Shown piece by piece: positions 31,752-43,140 of a stretch of DNA of 64,000 nt. Every line of letters starts with the position of its first letter. Position 1 is the first letter of the stretch. The notes under the pieces are model-generated. The model was not told the DNA's origin, made no database searches, and worked only from the letters and a program-made list of their open reading frames with translations. The position numbers and the translations under genes are program-made. Source of the DNA: Puccinellia tenuiflora (lineage: Eukaryota > Streptophyta > Magnoliopsida > Poales > Poaceae). The stretch lies in contig QRDG01000060.1 in assembly GCA_012064385.1 (NCBI GenBank), forward strand, positions 1,224,814 to 1,288,813, in the 5' to 3' direction.

Positions 31752-34312
31752 AATGTGCGTGTAAGAAAACAAAGCACGGTAAGTATAGCTGGAAGATTAA
31801 TTTTCTTCGGAAAATGAGAAAAATCCCCAACTTGCAGTATGGTCCAGATTCTAAATAGTCCAAACATTTCTTCCTCAAATAGCAAGATATTGATCCAATC
31901 TTCTATTTAACTTCATCGTCTTGCATCAAAATAGGTACTATAAATATGTAAATTAGAGGCAAAAATTCAGAAACAGCAAACAAAAAATTTAAAAATCTCT
32001 TTCTATGTATTTCATATGGTTGTAAATCCCAAGTTGTCTGGACTTGAAAAATAATATAATACACACAGTATTATTGCAATATAGTGGTACGCATACAGAC
32101 AATCGAAGCATAAACCGAATGGAGTTATTTAACTCATTTTTTATAGCTAACAAAAATGGACAATTATTACGTGTTTAATAGTACTTGATCTAAAATATCA
32201 TCCTCTAACTTTTCCATATATTTCGGATACCTAAAAACTTCAGCATGCATTAAAAATATTAAATTCTCTAGCACGTACGTGTTCACTGGTTTGATGACCA
32301 GTATGCTGAAATTGTTATATGTTGTCACTATTGTTTTGCTGAAATTCTGAAAATAGTTGCAAGATGCTTCCTTTTCTTTTGTACAGATGTGTTACAATTG
32401 TTGCTCATTTTCCATAGAGGGCAAATCCGTCATTCTGCCCTTTTATCACACTGAGATAACACTAGACTAACAACCAGTGGTATATAAGCAATACAATTTG
32501 TTTGTGTTTGGTATATGAGCATTGGAGCTTTGTTTGGTGGCAAATAAGCCATTGCAGCACTCGTCAATGGTATAGAAGCCATTGGCTCACAGAAAAAACA
32601 CACAGATTATAACAAAAATTATATCAAGTAACAATCTATTTCACCTAAGAGATAAATAATAGCAGTATTCACCTGAGGCTAGGACCGGCAATTTTGGTGG
32701 CGGGCCGCAGCACCGTCATGACGTACATCGCTGACAGATCTGAAAACAATGAAGAAAAAGAGGGCAAAAGTTAGGGATGTATTACAGACAAAATTTGCAA
32801 AAAAGAAGTTAACTTTCAATGTTATTCGGATGAAATGATTCTTGATTGTGCATGTAATCGGGGGAAAAAGTCATTGGTTGTCTCCTCGGTTGAATAATTA
32901 TCTGACAATATTTTTAGAATGAACAATAGAAAATATGAGCAAACCAAATGACGGCGTTGGTACAGAAAAGCATGACACAAATTATGGCCAAACAGAGGTG
33001 GAAATAGGTGAAATAACCTCACCTTGCTTCTGCAGCTCTTATAGCTGATTTACACAGCAACATCTCCAGTAGCTGGTGCACACATCAACATCTCCAGCAA
33101 TCTCTCCAGTTGCTTCTCAGACATCTCAATGATAACCTGTACAGAAGAACCAAAGGAGGCACAAAATTATGGATTGAAAAAGTGGCCATTCCCAAGAACA
33201 TGATGAGAAGGATATCAAAGCAGCAAATCACCTAGCAGCGTGTGTCCCTGCTTGGCTGCTGCTCCTCTACCAAATCACAGGCGTGAAGCAATCCTGAACT
33301 GAAAAGAGTCGTCCCTGCAAAGAAGCATTGTTCTAATGGTAGTCAGAATATAATCTGTACGTTGATCTCAGGAATGATACCATACAAATAACTAAACCTG
33401 TTCAAAACTGCATGGGCCTTAAATCTGATAACTGATATTGTTCTCATGAATCACTCATCTATTTAGCAAATATATCTTGAATACGGAACTCGTATAAACA
33501 GGGCAAGATATATTGCACCGAACAACACCCTGTTTTAGAGCAAACATTGATATAACAATATTGGCACATCTATTTTTACTAATAATGTTACAGGACATGA
33601 GAGATGTGTTGCGTCTCATTCATACTGCCAAAAGGGAAAAATAGTTCCAGGGTACAATAGAACTTATACACAAAGAGAGGTAGCATAATAGGCAATCTGC
33701 GGATATAGGCTAAATTTTAGAGAGAAAAAAAGCAATTAAGCAAAATGAGAAGTACGTAGATTGATCTTTCCTCCTGCGGATAGCTTGACTTTTCATCAAA
33801 TGCCTTGTAAGCATAAACTAAAGTTTGAAAGCAAATTGGGTATTCCCGTAGGTAATTTTACCCCTACTCTTCCTTCACGTACAGCACACCAAATTGCAGC
33901 TGATAGCATGCTATTTTCAGATCCACAAAAAAATAGAAGAGCTAGGAGAGAGCACATCACCTTGCTGAGGTGCGTAGGAAGCGAAAGAGTGGTTGCAGAT
34001 TCGGTGCACGAGAATAGAGGCCGGGGGCAGGCAGGGGCACGTTGGCAACCAGATCCTCCTTGTACTGGTGGAGCCTGAGATCCTCCTTGTTCTAAGCAAC
34101 CACGGGAAGAAGGGGATTAGCAAACACACACGCAAGTACGCCGACACACGCACATGGAGAGAGGCAGAGTGAGCGAACCTGTATGCACACGGCGGAGGGG
34201 CGGCGAGAGAAGAGCCCCCACGGCTCCGTGGCGACGTGGTGGTTGCAGCCGCTGGTGGCCCGCGTCGATGGCACTGCGGCGACCGAAACCCTAGAGGAAT
34301 TTTGTAGAGCTC

Positions 34313-34513
34313 TCACTGGAATGAGCTGGATTTGAGCTGATCCCACACCATGGCCGGTCGGAGCTGGCTCGGACCTTGTCTTAGTGCAGGGGCTTCAGCT
34401 TCGGCCGCGGCGTCGTCTCCTCGGACTTGTCGCCAAGCACGCGGCGGAGACGCCGGAGCTGCGCCGCTCGTGGCCGGGCAGCGGCGAACTCGCGGGAGAC
34501 CGTGACCCTTGTC
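34313..34513 (-). CDS. Orphan minus-strand coding-like segment, unrecognised
   Basis: GC-rich frame on the minus strand reading RVTVSREFAAARPRAAQL, then RRVLGDKSEDDAAAEAEAP, then WDQLKSSSFQ and stop. No family recognised. GC content is much higher than the flanks, as in a grass coding exon. It lies downstream of the UTP7-like exons on the same strand but does not continue the UTP7 sequence. It could be captured coding DNA or a chance GC-rich frame. Confidence 0.25.
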   Translation of the reverse strand, partial: DKGHGLPRVRRCPATSGAAPASPPRAWRQVRGDDAAAEAEAPALRQGPSQLRPAMVWDQLKSSSFQ

Positions 34514-35005
34514 AAGTACAAAAATCAAGAAGCATAAGGTGGCCAAATAAGAAAATAAATAGGCATAACAGGGAAATTTAAATTGTCCGGGTGTTATATT
34601 ATTGCTCAATAAGCACCATGAAGTTATGCAAGAATTCATCATCATAATGACATGAAAATTATAGTGAAGTCAATAATAACTGGTGAGGTGGTAAGAAATA
34701 ATTAACCGAAAGCAACAAATGATCCCTACAAAAGAAAATCTACTGAGCAATCTTTCGTTGGCTATCATGTCATTGGTGAAGACGGCAGATAGACCCATGT
34801 CCCATTTATAACATGTAAATCCTATACATATGAGTACACTGAGCAGCTAAAGATAGAGCTATATGATAGAACATCAAGACAGCAGTTTCGAATACCAGAT
34901 TCATGTGTATCATGCACACGACACACTCTTACAGAGTACCCTTTAGATTTATATTGAGACGGTTAACTTATAGTTGTATACAGCAACAAATCAAGAATGC
35001 CACAC

Positions 35006-35303
35006 CTTTTCAGCCTGCGCAGCAGCTTTGGCAGATAGTCCAATTAGCTTCTCTTTTCCAGTCAGCTGTCCTTTCAGTTTCTTATCACGCAAAGACTGCG
35101 AAGCCATTCAATTAAACAAAAAGTGTCAAATAGCAATTAGCGCTAAACTTCCAGGACTAAATTTGTAGGAGAACAATAAATAGTCCTACCGCCAAGTTAG
35201 CAGCCTTCCCCCGCGAGAACTTGGCCACCTTCATCTCCATTACTTGCACATCGTCTTGGTGGTTCTTTCTCTCTTTGGGATCTTCTTCCTCAGCGATTCC
35301 CAT
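35006..35303 (-). pseudogene. N-terminal fragment of a WDR46/UTP7-like nucleolar protein
   Basis: Two minus-strand exons join in phase. The first, 35303-35190 (38 codons), starts MGIAEEEDPKERKNH and ends KFSRGKAANLA before a GT donor. The second, 35095-35006 (30 codons), follows a CAG acceptor: SLRDKKLKGQLTGKEKL then GLSAKAAAQAEK, then a GT donor. The second exon closely resembles the conserved segment just before the WD40 propeller of plant UTP7/WDR46 proteins (U3 snoRNP, 18S rRNA processing), where a WLLPSEGGY-type sequence should follow. I find no WD40 exons downstream on this strand, so this is a 5' gene fragment. Family assignment is from memory of the motif. Confidence 0.55.
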
Positions 35304-36430
35304 TCTGCTCAGTTGCTAAACCCTACTGCAGCGGAAAATACAAATAATAATAAGACGTCCGTGTCACTGAAGAAAAATGAAGCAAGTTAATTAGCATCAT
35401 TCGTCTACGGTCTACCCTAAATTCTTTTTGAGAAGAAGCTGCTATTACTACTCCATCACGCAGCAAACAACCTACACATTCTGTCTTTCAAACAGCAAAG
35501 GAAAAAAAAAACAGAAAGAAACGCTATAAAAAATTCAAGCAAAGACAGGGGTTGATCTAGATGGTGCGCCGGCTGTGCAAGGGCGGGCGCAGCCGAAATT
35601 TGTGGAGGATTAATCGAGCTCGTACCTCAAAGACGAAGCGTCCAAGACTGCGAGGGTGGAGACAGCAGCGACCCTATGAATGGGTAGAACCAGAACGGCG
35701 GCGACGCTATGGGGCGGCGGCGACGCGCGTCGAGGCGGCGGGGGCTGTGTGTGTGTGGCGACGGCGGTGGCTCGGGAGAGGTTCAAGAGCCGCGACGCTA
35801 TGGGGCGGCGGTGACGTGCGTCGAGGCGGCGGGGGATGTGTGTGTGTGTGGCGACGGCGGTGGCTCAGGAGAGGTTCAAGAGCCGCACTGGATCGGCTTG
35901 AGGTGCTGCGCGGCGAGCCAAATGGCCGCCTCACTCGCCGGCGGCGAGTAGGACGGTCGCGGCGGACGGCGAGAACGGCGAAGAAGATTCCCGCGCGCGT
36001 GCGGCCTCCCGGCAGCTTATTTCCGGAGAGGAAAGTGAGGCGATGGCGTCAGGCCTGGCTGCGAACTTTGATTTGTGTGGGGAGGGCCGGAGCGGGGCGC
36101 GCGCGCGTCGGCGGCGCCGCCGGCGACTGCGATGTCGCGGGAGAGAGAAGGGAAGGGGGGATTCTGCGGGGGTGTTTTACAGAAAAGTCCTTGATGTTTT
36201 CTGTAATTTTAATCTGGTCAAATATAGCGGGGAGGACTGGACTGCGGGTTCTATTTACGGCTTTCGGAGGGGCTTTTCTGGAAAACCATCACGGACGCCT
36301 CCCGCGGGCCGTTGGATCGTCGACGGATGGCACTGATCGGAGCACTATAGTTACTGTAGCTCGCCGATCGCTGAGGAGGCGAGAAATGGTTTGTCTTTAA
36401 TATAGTTAGTAGATTAGTAGATGCAAGGCA
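35304..36430. other. GC-rich intergenic region with a tandem duplication
   Basis: No supported gene. Long frames here (for example 35561-36400 plus) come from GC-rich simple composition and the 91-bp tandem repeat. It may include the promoter of the minus-strand UTP7-like fragment and the upstream region of the sulfotransferase. Confidence 0.4.
35701..35884 (+). repeat. Two tandem copies of a 91-93 bp GC-rich unit
   Basis: The unit starting GCGACGCTATGGGGCGGCGG at 35701 repeats from 35792, through GTCGAGGCGGCGGGGG and a (TG)n tract to AGGTTCAAGAGCCG. The copies differ by a few bases and by the length of the TG tract. Confidence 0.9.
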
Positions 36431-36443
36431 GCCCCATGCTGTC

Positions 36444-36449
36444 TATAAA
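36444..36449 (+). promoter_or_regulatory. Possible TATA box of the sulfotransferase
   Basis: TATAAA within 'gtctataaattaat', about 46 bases before the ATG at 36495. This fits a plant core promoter, with a short 5'UTR. The gene itself is now broken. Confidence 0.45.
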
Positions 36450-36764
36450 TTAATATGGCAATGAGGAACAGAATTGCACCAAACACGCGGATCAATGGCC
36501 ACGTTTCCTCACATCGACGACATGACCAAGATCACGATCTCCTCGCTCCCTGTTGAGACACGGTGCCCGCCGTTCCTGCTCAGGCAGTACGGCGGCTTCT
36601 GGATGCCCGAGTCGTTTCTCCCTGGCGTAGCTGCGGCAAGCACGCGATTTAAGCCGAGGCCGTCCGATATCCTCCTCGCCAGCTTCCCCAAGTCCGGCAC
36701 CACCTGGCTTAAGGCTCTGGCCCTTCGCCACCGCGTCGACACTAGGCCACGGTTGGGATATTAG

Positions 36765-37135
36765 GGCATTTTTGTTTGGGCACTTTCGAAATGCCCCAAA
36801 TTCATATAGAATTTGAGTCACTTTACCAAACTGCTTCTATAGGTATAAGCTATAGTGACACTTTGAATAAAATGTGCCAAATTCGTATAGAATTTGAGGC
36901 ACTTTACCAAACTACCTCTATAGGTATAAGATATAGTGGCACTTTGGAGAAGTGCCCCAATAGGTCATTGCCTATAGAGGCACTTTTCAAAAGTGCCCCA
37001 ATAGATCATTACCTATAGTGACACTTTGTAGAAGTGCCCCAATAGATCATTTCCTATAGTGGCACTTTAGAGAAGTGCCCCAATAGGCTATTATTACATA
37101 TAGTGGCACTTCCCTAAAGTGCCACTATAGGTTAG
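36765..37135 (+). repeat. Left subterminal repeats of the CACTA element
   Basis: At least eight copies of 'GGCACTTT ... AAGTGCCCCAATAG' arranged about 35-60 bases apart, joined by 'atcattacctatagtg'-like linkers. In CACTA elements such subterminal arrays are the transposase-binding region. Confidence 0.85.
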
Positions 37136-38341
37136 TTCGTCCCCAACAGGTTGGTGACGCGACGCGGCCGTGGAGCTGCGATGTCGCCCGCGTCGCGTGT
37201 GGCGCTCGCGGGAGCACACGGGGTGGTTAGCAGGTGAGGTGAGAGTTGAGAGACTGTTGGGAGGATATTTTTGGTGGCCGCCATGGCCTCAGTCTGGTCT
37301 CAGTCTCACTTTCTCCGTTCTTCCGACTCCGATCCCCAATTTCTCTTCCATCTCACCTCTCCCATGCTTCGGTGGCTACGGCCCTAATATGCATCCCTAG
37401 GTGTTGGGGGGTGGAGGCGCTGCGACCGCAACCGTGGCACCCCGATTGAGCTTGTCGTGGCGCCCGGCAACGGCCAGTTCCCTTCCAAGTGCAGCTCGCC
37501 AGCGGCTGCGCCGGCAACTATGGCGCCCAGCGTGGAGGGCGATTGAACCAGTCGTGGTGGCCGACGAGGTCCCGTGCTAAAGCTATGTGTACCAGTATTT
37601 TCCCACATGCGATTTACCGGCGGCCGCCACACCACCGGGTCAGCATTAGCCTCCCAGGAAAAAGCGGCGACAATGGCGAAGGCGCTCAATGTGGACATGC
37701 ATGGATAAGCTGCTCGCCGGGCGAGCTCTAGCCTCCTTCACGTCCGAGAGGGGAGGCTCTAGGTGGGATTCTCGCGTCTTGGGCTGCCACCAATTTCAAC
37801 GTGCTTGTCTGAGGTAATAAGCTTGATTTATTACCAAATTCTTGCAAGTTCAGTGTCCTGTGAACCACTGTTCAACCTGTTCCTTCAGTACTTTGGTGTA
37901 GGTGTACTCTTTATGCTACGAGGTTTGTAGATTCTGTGAGATAACATTTTTGTTGTTTTGTGTTAAAATAGGTGCACTGAATTGCTGTTAGTAATTCTAA
38001 TATGGGCTTGATTTCAATGCTAAATTTCCCACTGGCTGCACAAACTTGCTTAAACTATGAGTCTCCAGCAGCATGCTGTCAAATAAAGAGCAATAGCCTG
38101 ATCTGACATTTTTCAACCCATCCTCTGTTCAGGCATTTTTCCTGCTAAAATATAGGTACACGTGCTTTTTCTGTAGCAGATCTGCAGTTTGCCTTTTCAA
38201 GTGCATACTAAATCGTGTAGGAATGGTTCTGCATTTTTTTCTAAGATCACAGCTAATACGTGGGTATAAACCGCTTAGTATGATCACACTCTAATCGCTA
38301 AATATGCATTTTTATGAAGTCGTCTTTGTATTGGCACATTG

Positions 38342-38492
38342 GCAACTAAGTAGTGTTTTCAGGCCAACTAAGCAGTACTTTCAGGCAACTAACGAGTGCT
38401 TTGAGACAACTAAGTAGTGTTTTCAGGCAATTTAAAATCACTGTCAAGGCATTTTTTTGTAGTTTTTCATGCAACTAAGTAGGGTTTTCAGG
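38342..38492 (+). repeat. Minisatellite, about 21-bp unit, in the CACTA interior
   Basis: The unit 'caactaagtagtgttttcagg' recurs in about six diverged copies, at about 38343, 38365, 38386, 38408 and 38472, with one partly degenerate stretch between. Confidence 0.8.
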
Positions 38493-38999
38493 CCAAGTTA
38501 CCAGTTATTTTGGTATTATGTTGATGTTCATGCTAAATCCCACCAGACTTTGCTCTACCTGCAGTTATCATGAGGCTAAATACCTGTAGTCATATGCTTG
38601 AGCTAATTGTTGAATTATTCATGCTGTGTGTATAGCATTGGACTATCAGTATCAACCATTATGTCAGCTTTTTTTCGAGTATAAATAACGGTACATGCAT
38701 ATGGATATGTCGTATCATATAGTCATTCTTAACTTGTTTAAATAAGATTTATGCCGTAGAAGTCATAAGGCATTGATTAGTGGCCTATTTCTCATGAAGC
38801 TTGCTTACTTTTTCTCTCAAGAGATAAACTTGCTAACTTCTCTCAAGAGATAAACTATTTTTTTGTAGAAAATATTAATTACACTTAATGGGATTTTTCT
38901 TTATAAGAAGTATAGATAGATAGATTGCATAACTATTTTCTGTAAATAATAAAAAGAAAAATAGAAAAAAAGCACCACGGCCAGCTTTTTTTTAGGGGA

Positions 39000-39790
39000 A
39001 CCACGGCCAGCTTAGCCTGCCCAACCCTTCCCTCTCCTCTCCCTGTACACCAGCCCATCCACTCGGCCCACAACGGCCATCTCCCCACCTAACTCCAAAT
39101 CCTAGCCCAACCCGACCCCAAACCCTACCATCCCCGAGCACAACGCCTCCACACCTTCTCTCCCCGACCCTTCTCTCCCCGCCTCCCTCTTCTCCCTCCC
39201 TCCACCTCGCCCGACCGGCCTCGTCGACCTCCCCGTTGGGCGAGCTCCTCCGCCCCGAACCGATCTCGAGCTCCGCCGCCATGTCGCGTACCTCCTCCAT
39301 CCTCTGCGCTACGCCGGCCGCCACCATGCTGCTCTCTGGGTCGCCGCCGCCTCGCCTCCCACCGTGCCGCCTCCCGACGCCAGCCGCCACTCACCCCTGC
39401 TCGCGGCAAGCCATCTCCGGCATCCTCCCGTTGGTCCCGAGCTCCTCCAGCCGTCTTCTGCCAAGGCCAGTGAGGCCACGGCCACACGACGCCGAAGACC
39501 AGCACCGAGCCGACCGACGACACCGTGCGACGTTGCCTTCGCATGTCGGGGGCGATGACCGCGCTGCCGGAAGTCGCGTTGGTGGCGGCGTTGTGCGCCT
39601 TGGTGGGCGCGACCGACGGGCCTCGCATGGCGGACCTGAGCACGCTCCTTCACCCGCGCATGACCAGGGCCGTGCTCTCGTTCCCCCGCGCATGACCAGG
39701 TCCGTCGACCGTCGAGTACCGCGTCGTCGCCGGGGACGGCTGCTTCTCCTGGTATAACCTTCTCCCGCAGTCTCTTCCTCCCCGACATCG
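39000..39790 (+). other. GC-rich, possibly captured coding DNA inside the CACTA
   Basis: This block is far richer in GC than the rest of the element and starts with CT-rich text like a grass 5'UTR. Several long frames overlap on both strands. The most protein-like short one is plus-strand from ATG 39555 (MTALPEVALVAALCALVGA), but none matches a family I know. It may be the first exon of a captured host gene. A GT donor-like site follows at about 39751 (CTCCTG then GTATAACC). Confidence 0.3.
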
Positions 39791-42790
39791 TTGTTTCTGT
39801 TGCAAGTGTCTGCTCCCGGTTCCTTTGATTGTGTTGTCAGTTGCATAGTATTGTTTGCTCATGAGGTGTTTGTGAGATTGTCTAGCCATCAAGGTGCCAT
39901 ATACTGGTAATTTGGGCCTAATAGTTCTGTCTATTTGGATATGGTGCTAATTGCATTGCAAATGATTTAACCAGTATCATGATTACTTGATTAAACTGGT
40001 TGAACGCCAAGTTCAACTGTACAAGTACATCTCATATCCGTCTTGACCTATTCACTTAAGTTTGTTACTCTTGTTTCCTAGACAATACGATGAGCATGTT
40101 GTCATAGACTTAGCACATATGTTTTCTCTCTCAAGTGTTATATTGCAAAGGGTGTTCTTAATGCTATCATAAGAAAAGATTGATACTGCAAATCAAAATT
40201 TTCATCCTGGATACATGGTAATTTTTGTAATCAATCTGTGCTCGAGGGATATATTGGGCATGCCATCTCTTCTCTATCATATTTAAATAGCAATTGTCTA
40301 TCTTCTTATGATGCATGGGTTAGTTAGCTTCGTACAGGTATGGGTCCAGGGGTTCATCTGATTTAGTTTTAAACTGGCCAAGAGACGACATCTGGACACT
40401 TCTTGCAAATTCTAATACAATTTACTACTCCTTTTTAATGATGCCTAGATTAGTACCTTCGTATAGGAATATATGTTCTTTTTCCTATCAAGATTGAGAA
40501 ACAATATTCTCTCTCAAAATTACAAAAAATAGTCAGGGATCATGCTATAGTTATTGATCTGATTAATGATCACAAAACAAAATTCTTGTTTCCTGGCATG
40601 AATTGTTGACATTTAATAAAGGATCTAGCTGTTCGTCGCTTAATTAATTTTGATTATATTTTTCAGGTCTAGCCAAGCAAATACCAACGGCCTTAAATTA
40701 TATTTCTTCAGAGCAATCTAAGAGGAAGGTAGTTCGCGATCTTATAGTTCAAGGATCTTCCCTGGGTGTAGCATACTTAGTGTAACTGAAGAAGTCTCAA
40801 TCTATTTAGGTTCATGTCATTGTGTTCTATTGTGTTGTGCAGGGAAGGTCAACGGGTGACTTTGTGATTTGTTGTGTCTACTATCTAGTACCTACTCTTT
40901 GTGCTTCTCAGATTTTTCTAATAGCTCAAGACACTGCCATGTTTATTTCCATGCAAACAATTTTGATATCTAGTCATGTTTATGGGTAAACCTGATGTAC
41001 TCCTTAAGCTGCATATGTTGTTGATTATATCTATCTGAGCTTAAAGTTTGAGTGGTTTGCTGCTGCCAAAGATTCTGTGCGGTAACTATGAACTTGCAAT
41101 TTACAATGATTATTTATATACTGGCAGATGTTTCAGGTTTTGGCAGTTGATGTTCCTCGGTGATGCTTGGATACGACGATTACCTCGGCTCCCCGATGGT
41201 GCAGTGGTGATGGTGAGAATTTTCCTCTCTGTTCTGTCTATGGCCACTTAATTTTCCATATTGTGGGTCGGTCTTCGAGCTGTCTTCTGTGATGACTTGG
41301 TGACCTGGCCACCGAGCCATGGTGTTTCTGTGCCTGACCTTCGGGCCGATGGTTTGGTGCTATGTGATTTTAGGACTAGTTGTGATTGTGCTTGGTCTGT
41401 GGTAGCGCACTAGCTGTAATTGGTCTAATTTGCCAAGAACTCCAGGTATTGTTGTTTTGCGATACTGAGCTTGTATGTTTTAGTGAATTAATGGTTAATT
41501 CATGAAGTTCTAGACTTGGTTCTGTTATCAAATTTTTGTTTATTAACTCGTAGATCACCTAATCTGGTATTAGAGTTATCTAGTGGGTGTATGCTGTAAT
41601 TTGAATGTGTGTTTGCCGGAATTCAATTCCTGTAGTTGTGCTTGTGTTTTGCATAGAGTGATAAATGTTTGCATGGATACAAACACTTTTGGCTGGTTAA
41701 AAAAATATTTTTCTATTTTGCTACCTGTTGATTCTATCACGTGTCCAAGCAAGGCACTCCTATTTTTATTATATTAGACGAAGCTTAAAGGTGATTCTTT
41801 GTTTTAGTTGTGTCTACTAGCCTTTTCTATTTTCCAAGATCAACATTCATGAGGCTTATTTGATATATCTTTCCTGGATGGTTACACCATCATGTATTTT
41901 CGTGCATATCCTGTTTTTCCATTATATCTCTTATGTGGTATTTACATGTTCTTTGGTTGGAAGTCCCATCATATTATATTTATTTAGGACTTGAGAGGTT
42001 GTTTAGTGCTTCCTCAGTATTATCTGTCTGTTACTTTGTTTATGTAAAAAAATAGATATGTGTAGTGTACCATACCATACTTATTTGCAACATGCAATAT
42101 TTCGTTAGTGGAGATAATATCACAAACTGTCATACTGTTGTAGGTTTAGTTTGATAAATCATTTGAATTTTATGGTCTGTGATTTTCTTCAGCATCTATA
42201 ATCAATCATATGCACTATTTTACACTCCCTTGTTTATGTAGTTTCGTACTTATGGCTACCAGATTGAACACTATATGCAGCTTGTGGTATTGCACACTAT
42301 ATGTTCTATACGCTTGCATGCCACGTCGTTTCCTTCAGGTTGTTTCTACTCCATGCTGCTGCAGGAGAAGATGGTCTAGGGTATGCAGGTATACAACACC
42401 TGTGTACATGGTTTTGTACAGGATCTTTCTAAGTACATGTATTTAGATGCTGAGCTGCTGACAAGACACATCATCATGTAGCATGATTTCCTTTTATACT
42501 TAAAAGTTATGTATTCATGGTCGTATATGTGCTTTTGGCAGCCACTTGAAATGTAAATGTTTGGTAGAAACTTTTTATGAATGCTTCATGTTATGTATGA
42601 AATTTTAATTGTTGTATATGTGAATATATGTGAAATTTCATTGCTTCATGCTTATGGTGAATTTGTATGCAATGATGGAACATTTATGTAATATGTGAAT
42701 ATGAAGTCTGAAACTTTTATGTAGTCAGGAGACATTTGTGTAATATGTAAATATCATTGGATTATATGCAGAATGTACTGTTTTGTGCTC
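39791..42790. other. AT-rich CACTA interior
   Basis: Intron-like AT-rich DNA. Two short stretches preceded by acceptor-like CAG (after 40667 and after 41128) could be exons of a captured gene, but neither gives a recognisable peptide. No transposase motif seen. Confidence 0.35.
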
Positions 42791-42794
42791 TTAA

Positions 42795-43140
42795 TTTGGG
42801 ACACTTTGAGAAAATGCCTCTAAAGGTTTTTTGGGGCGCTTTTTCAAAGTGCCACTAAAAACTTTTAGAGACACTTTGACAAAGTGCCACTAATTGGTTT
42901 TGGGGCACTTTGACAAAGTGCCACTAATGACCTATTGGGGCACTTTGACAAAGTGCTACTAATTGGTTTTGGGGGCACTTTGACAAGGTGCCTCAATAGG
43001 TAATGACCTATTGGGGCACTTTGGAAAAGTGCCACAAAAGCTTTTAGTGGCACAAGCAAAGGTGACACTTCTCCAAAGTGCCACAATAGGTCATTAGTGG
43101 CACTTAGACCCCATTTAGTGGCACTTTGAAGTGCCTCTAT
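42795..43140 (-). repeat. Right subterminal repeats of the CACTA element
   Basis: About ten copies of 'GGCACTTTGACAAAGTGCC' type text. Many are self-complementary around a GACA or GAAA centre and are spaced by 'taattggttttgg' or 'taatgacctattgg'. Confidence 0.85.

Larger units (their letters stand above)
31411..35005. other. Region of orphan coding-like segments, no intact gene
   Basis: Mostly AT-rich non-coding DNA with several minus-strand segments that look exonic but that I cannot join into a known protein. These are 31751-31629, about 32739-32667 (between TTTTCAG and GTGAAT), about 33138-33046 (SEKQLERLLEMLMCAPATGD) and about 34513-34313. They may be gene fragments captured by a transposon or parts of one chimeric transcript that starts at 35303. 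Confidence 0.4.

Noticed and set aside
31411..35303. A complete UTP7/WDR46 gene
   Set aside because: Only the first 68 codons are present; no WD40 repeats follow on the minus strand.
35561..36400. 279-codon Arg/Gly/Trp-rich frame
   Set aside because: Produced by GC-rich tandem repeats; no recognisable domain and no splice or promoter support.
39125..39846. Several 130-170 codon frames on both strands inside the CACTA
   Set aside because: Overlapping GC-rich frames on both strands; no single one stands out as coding.
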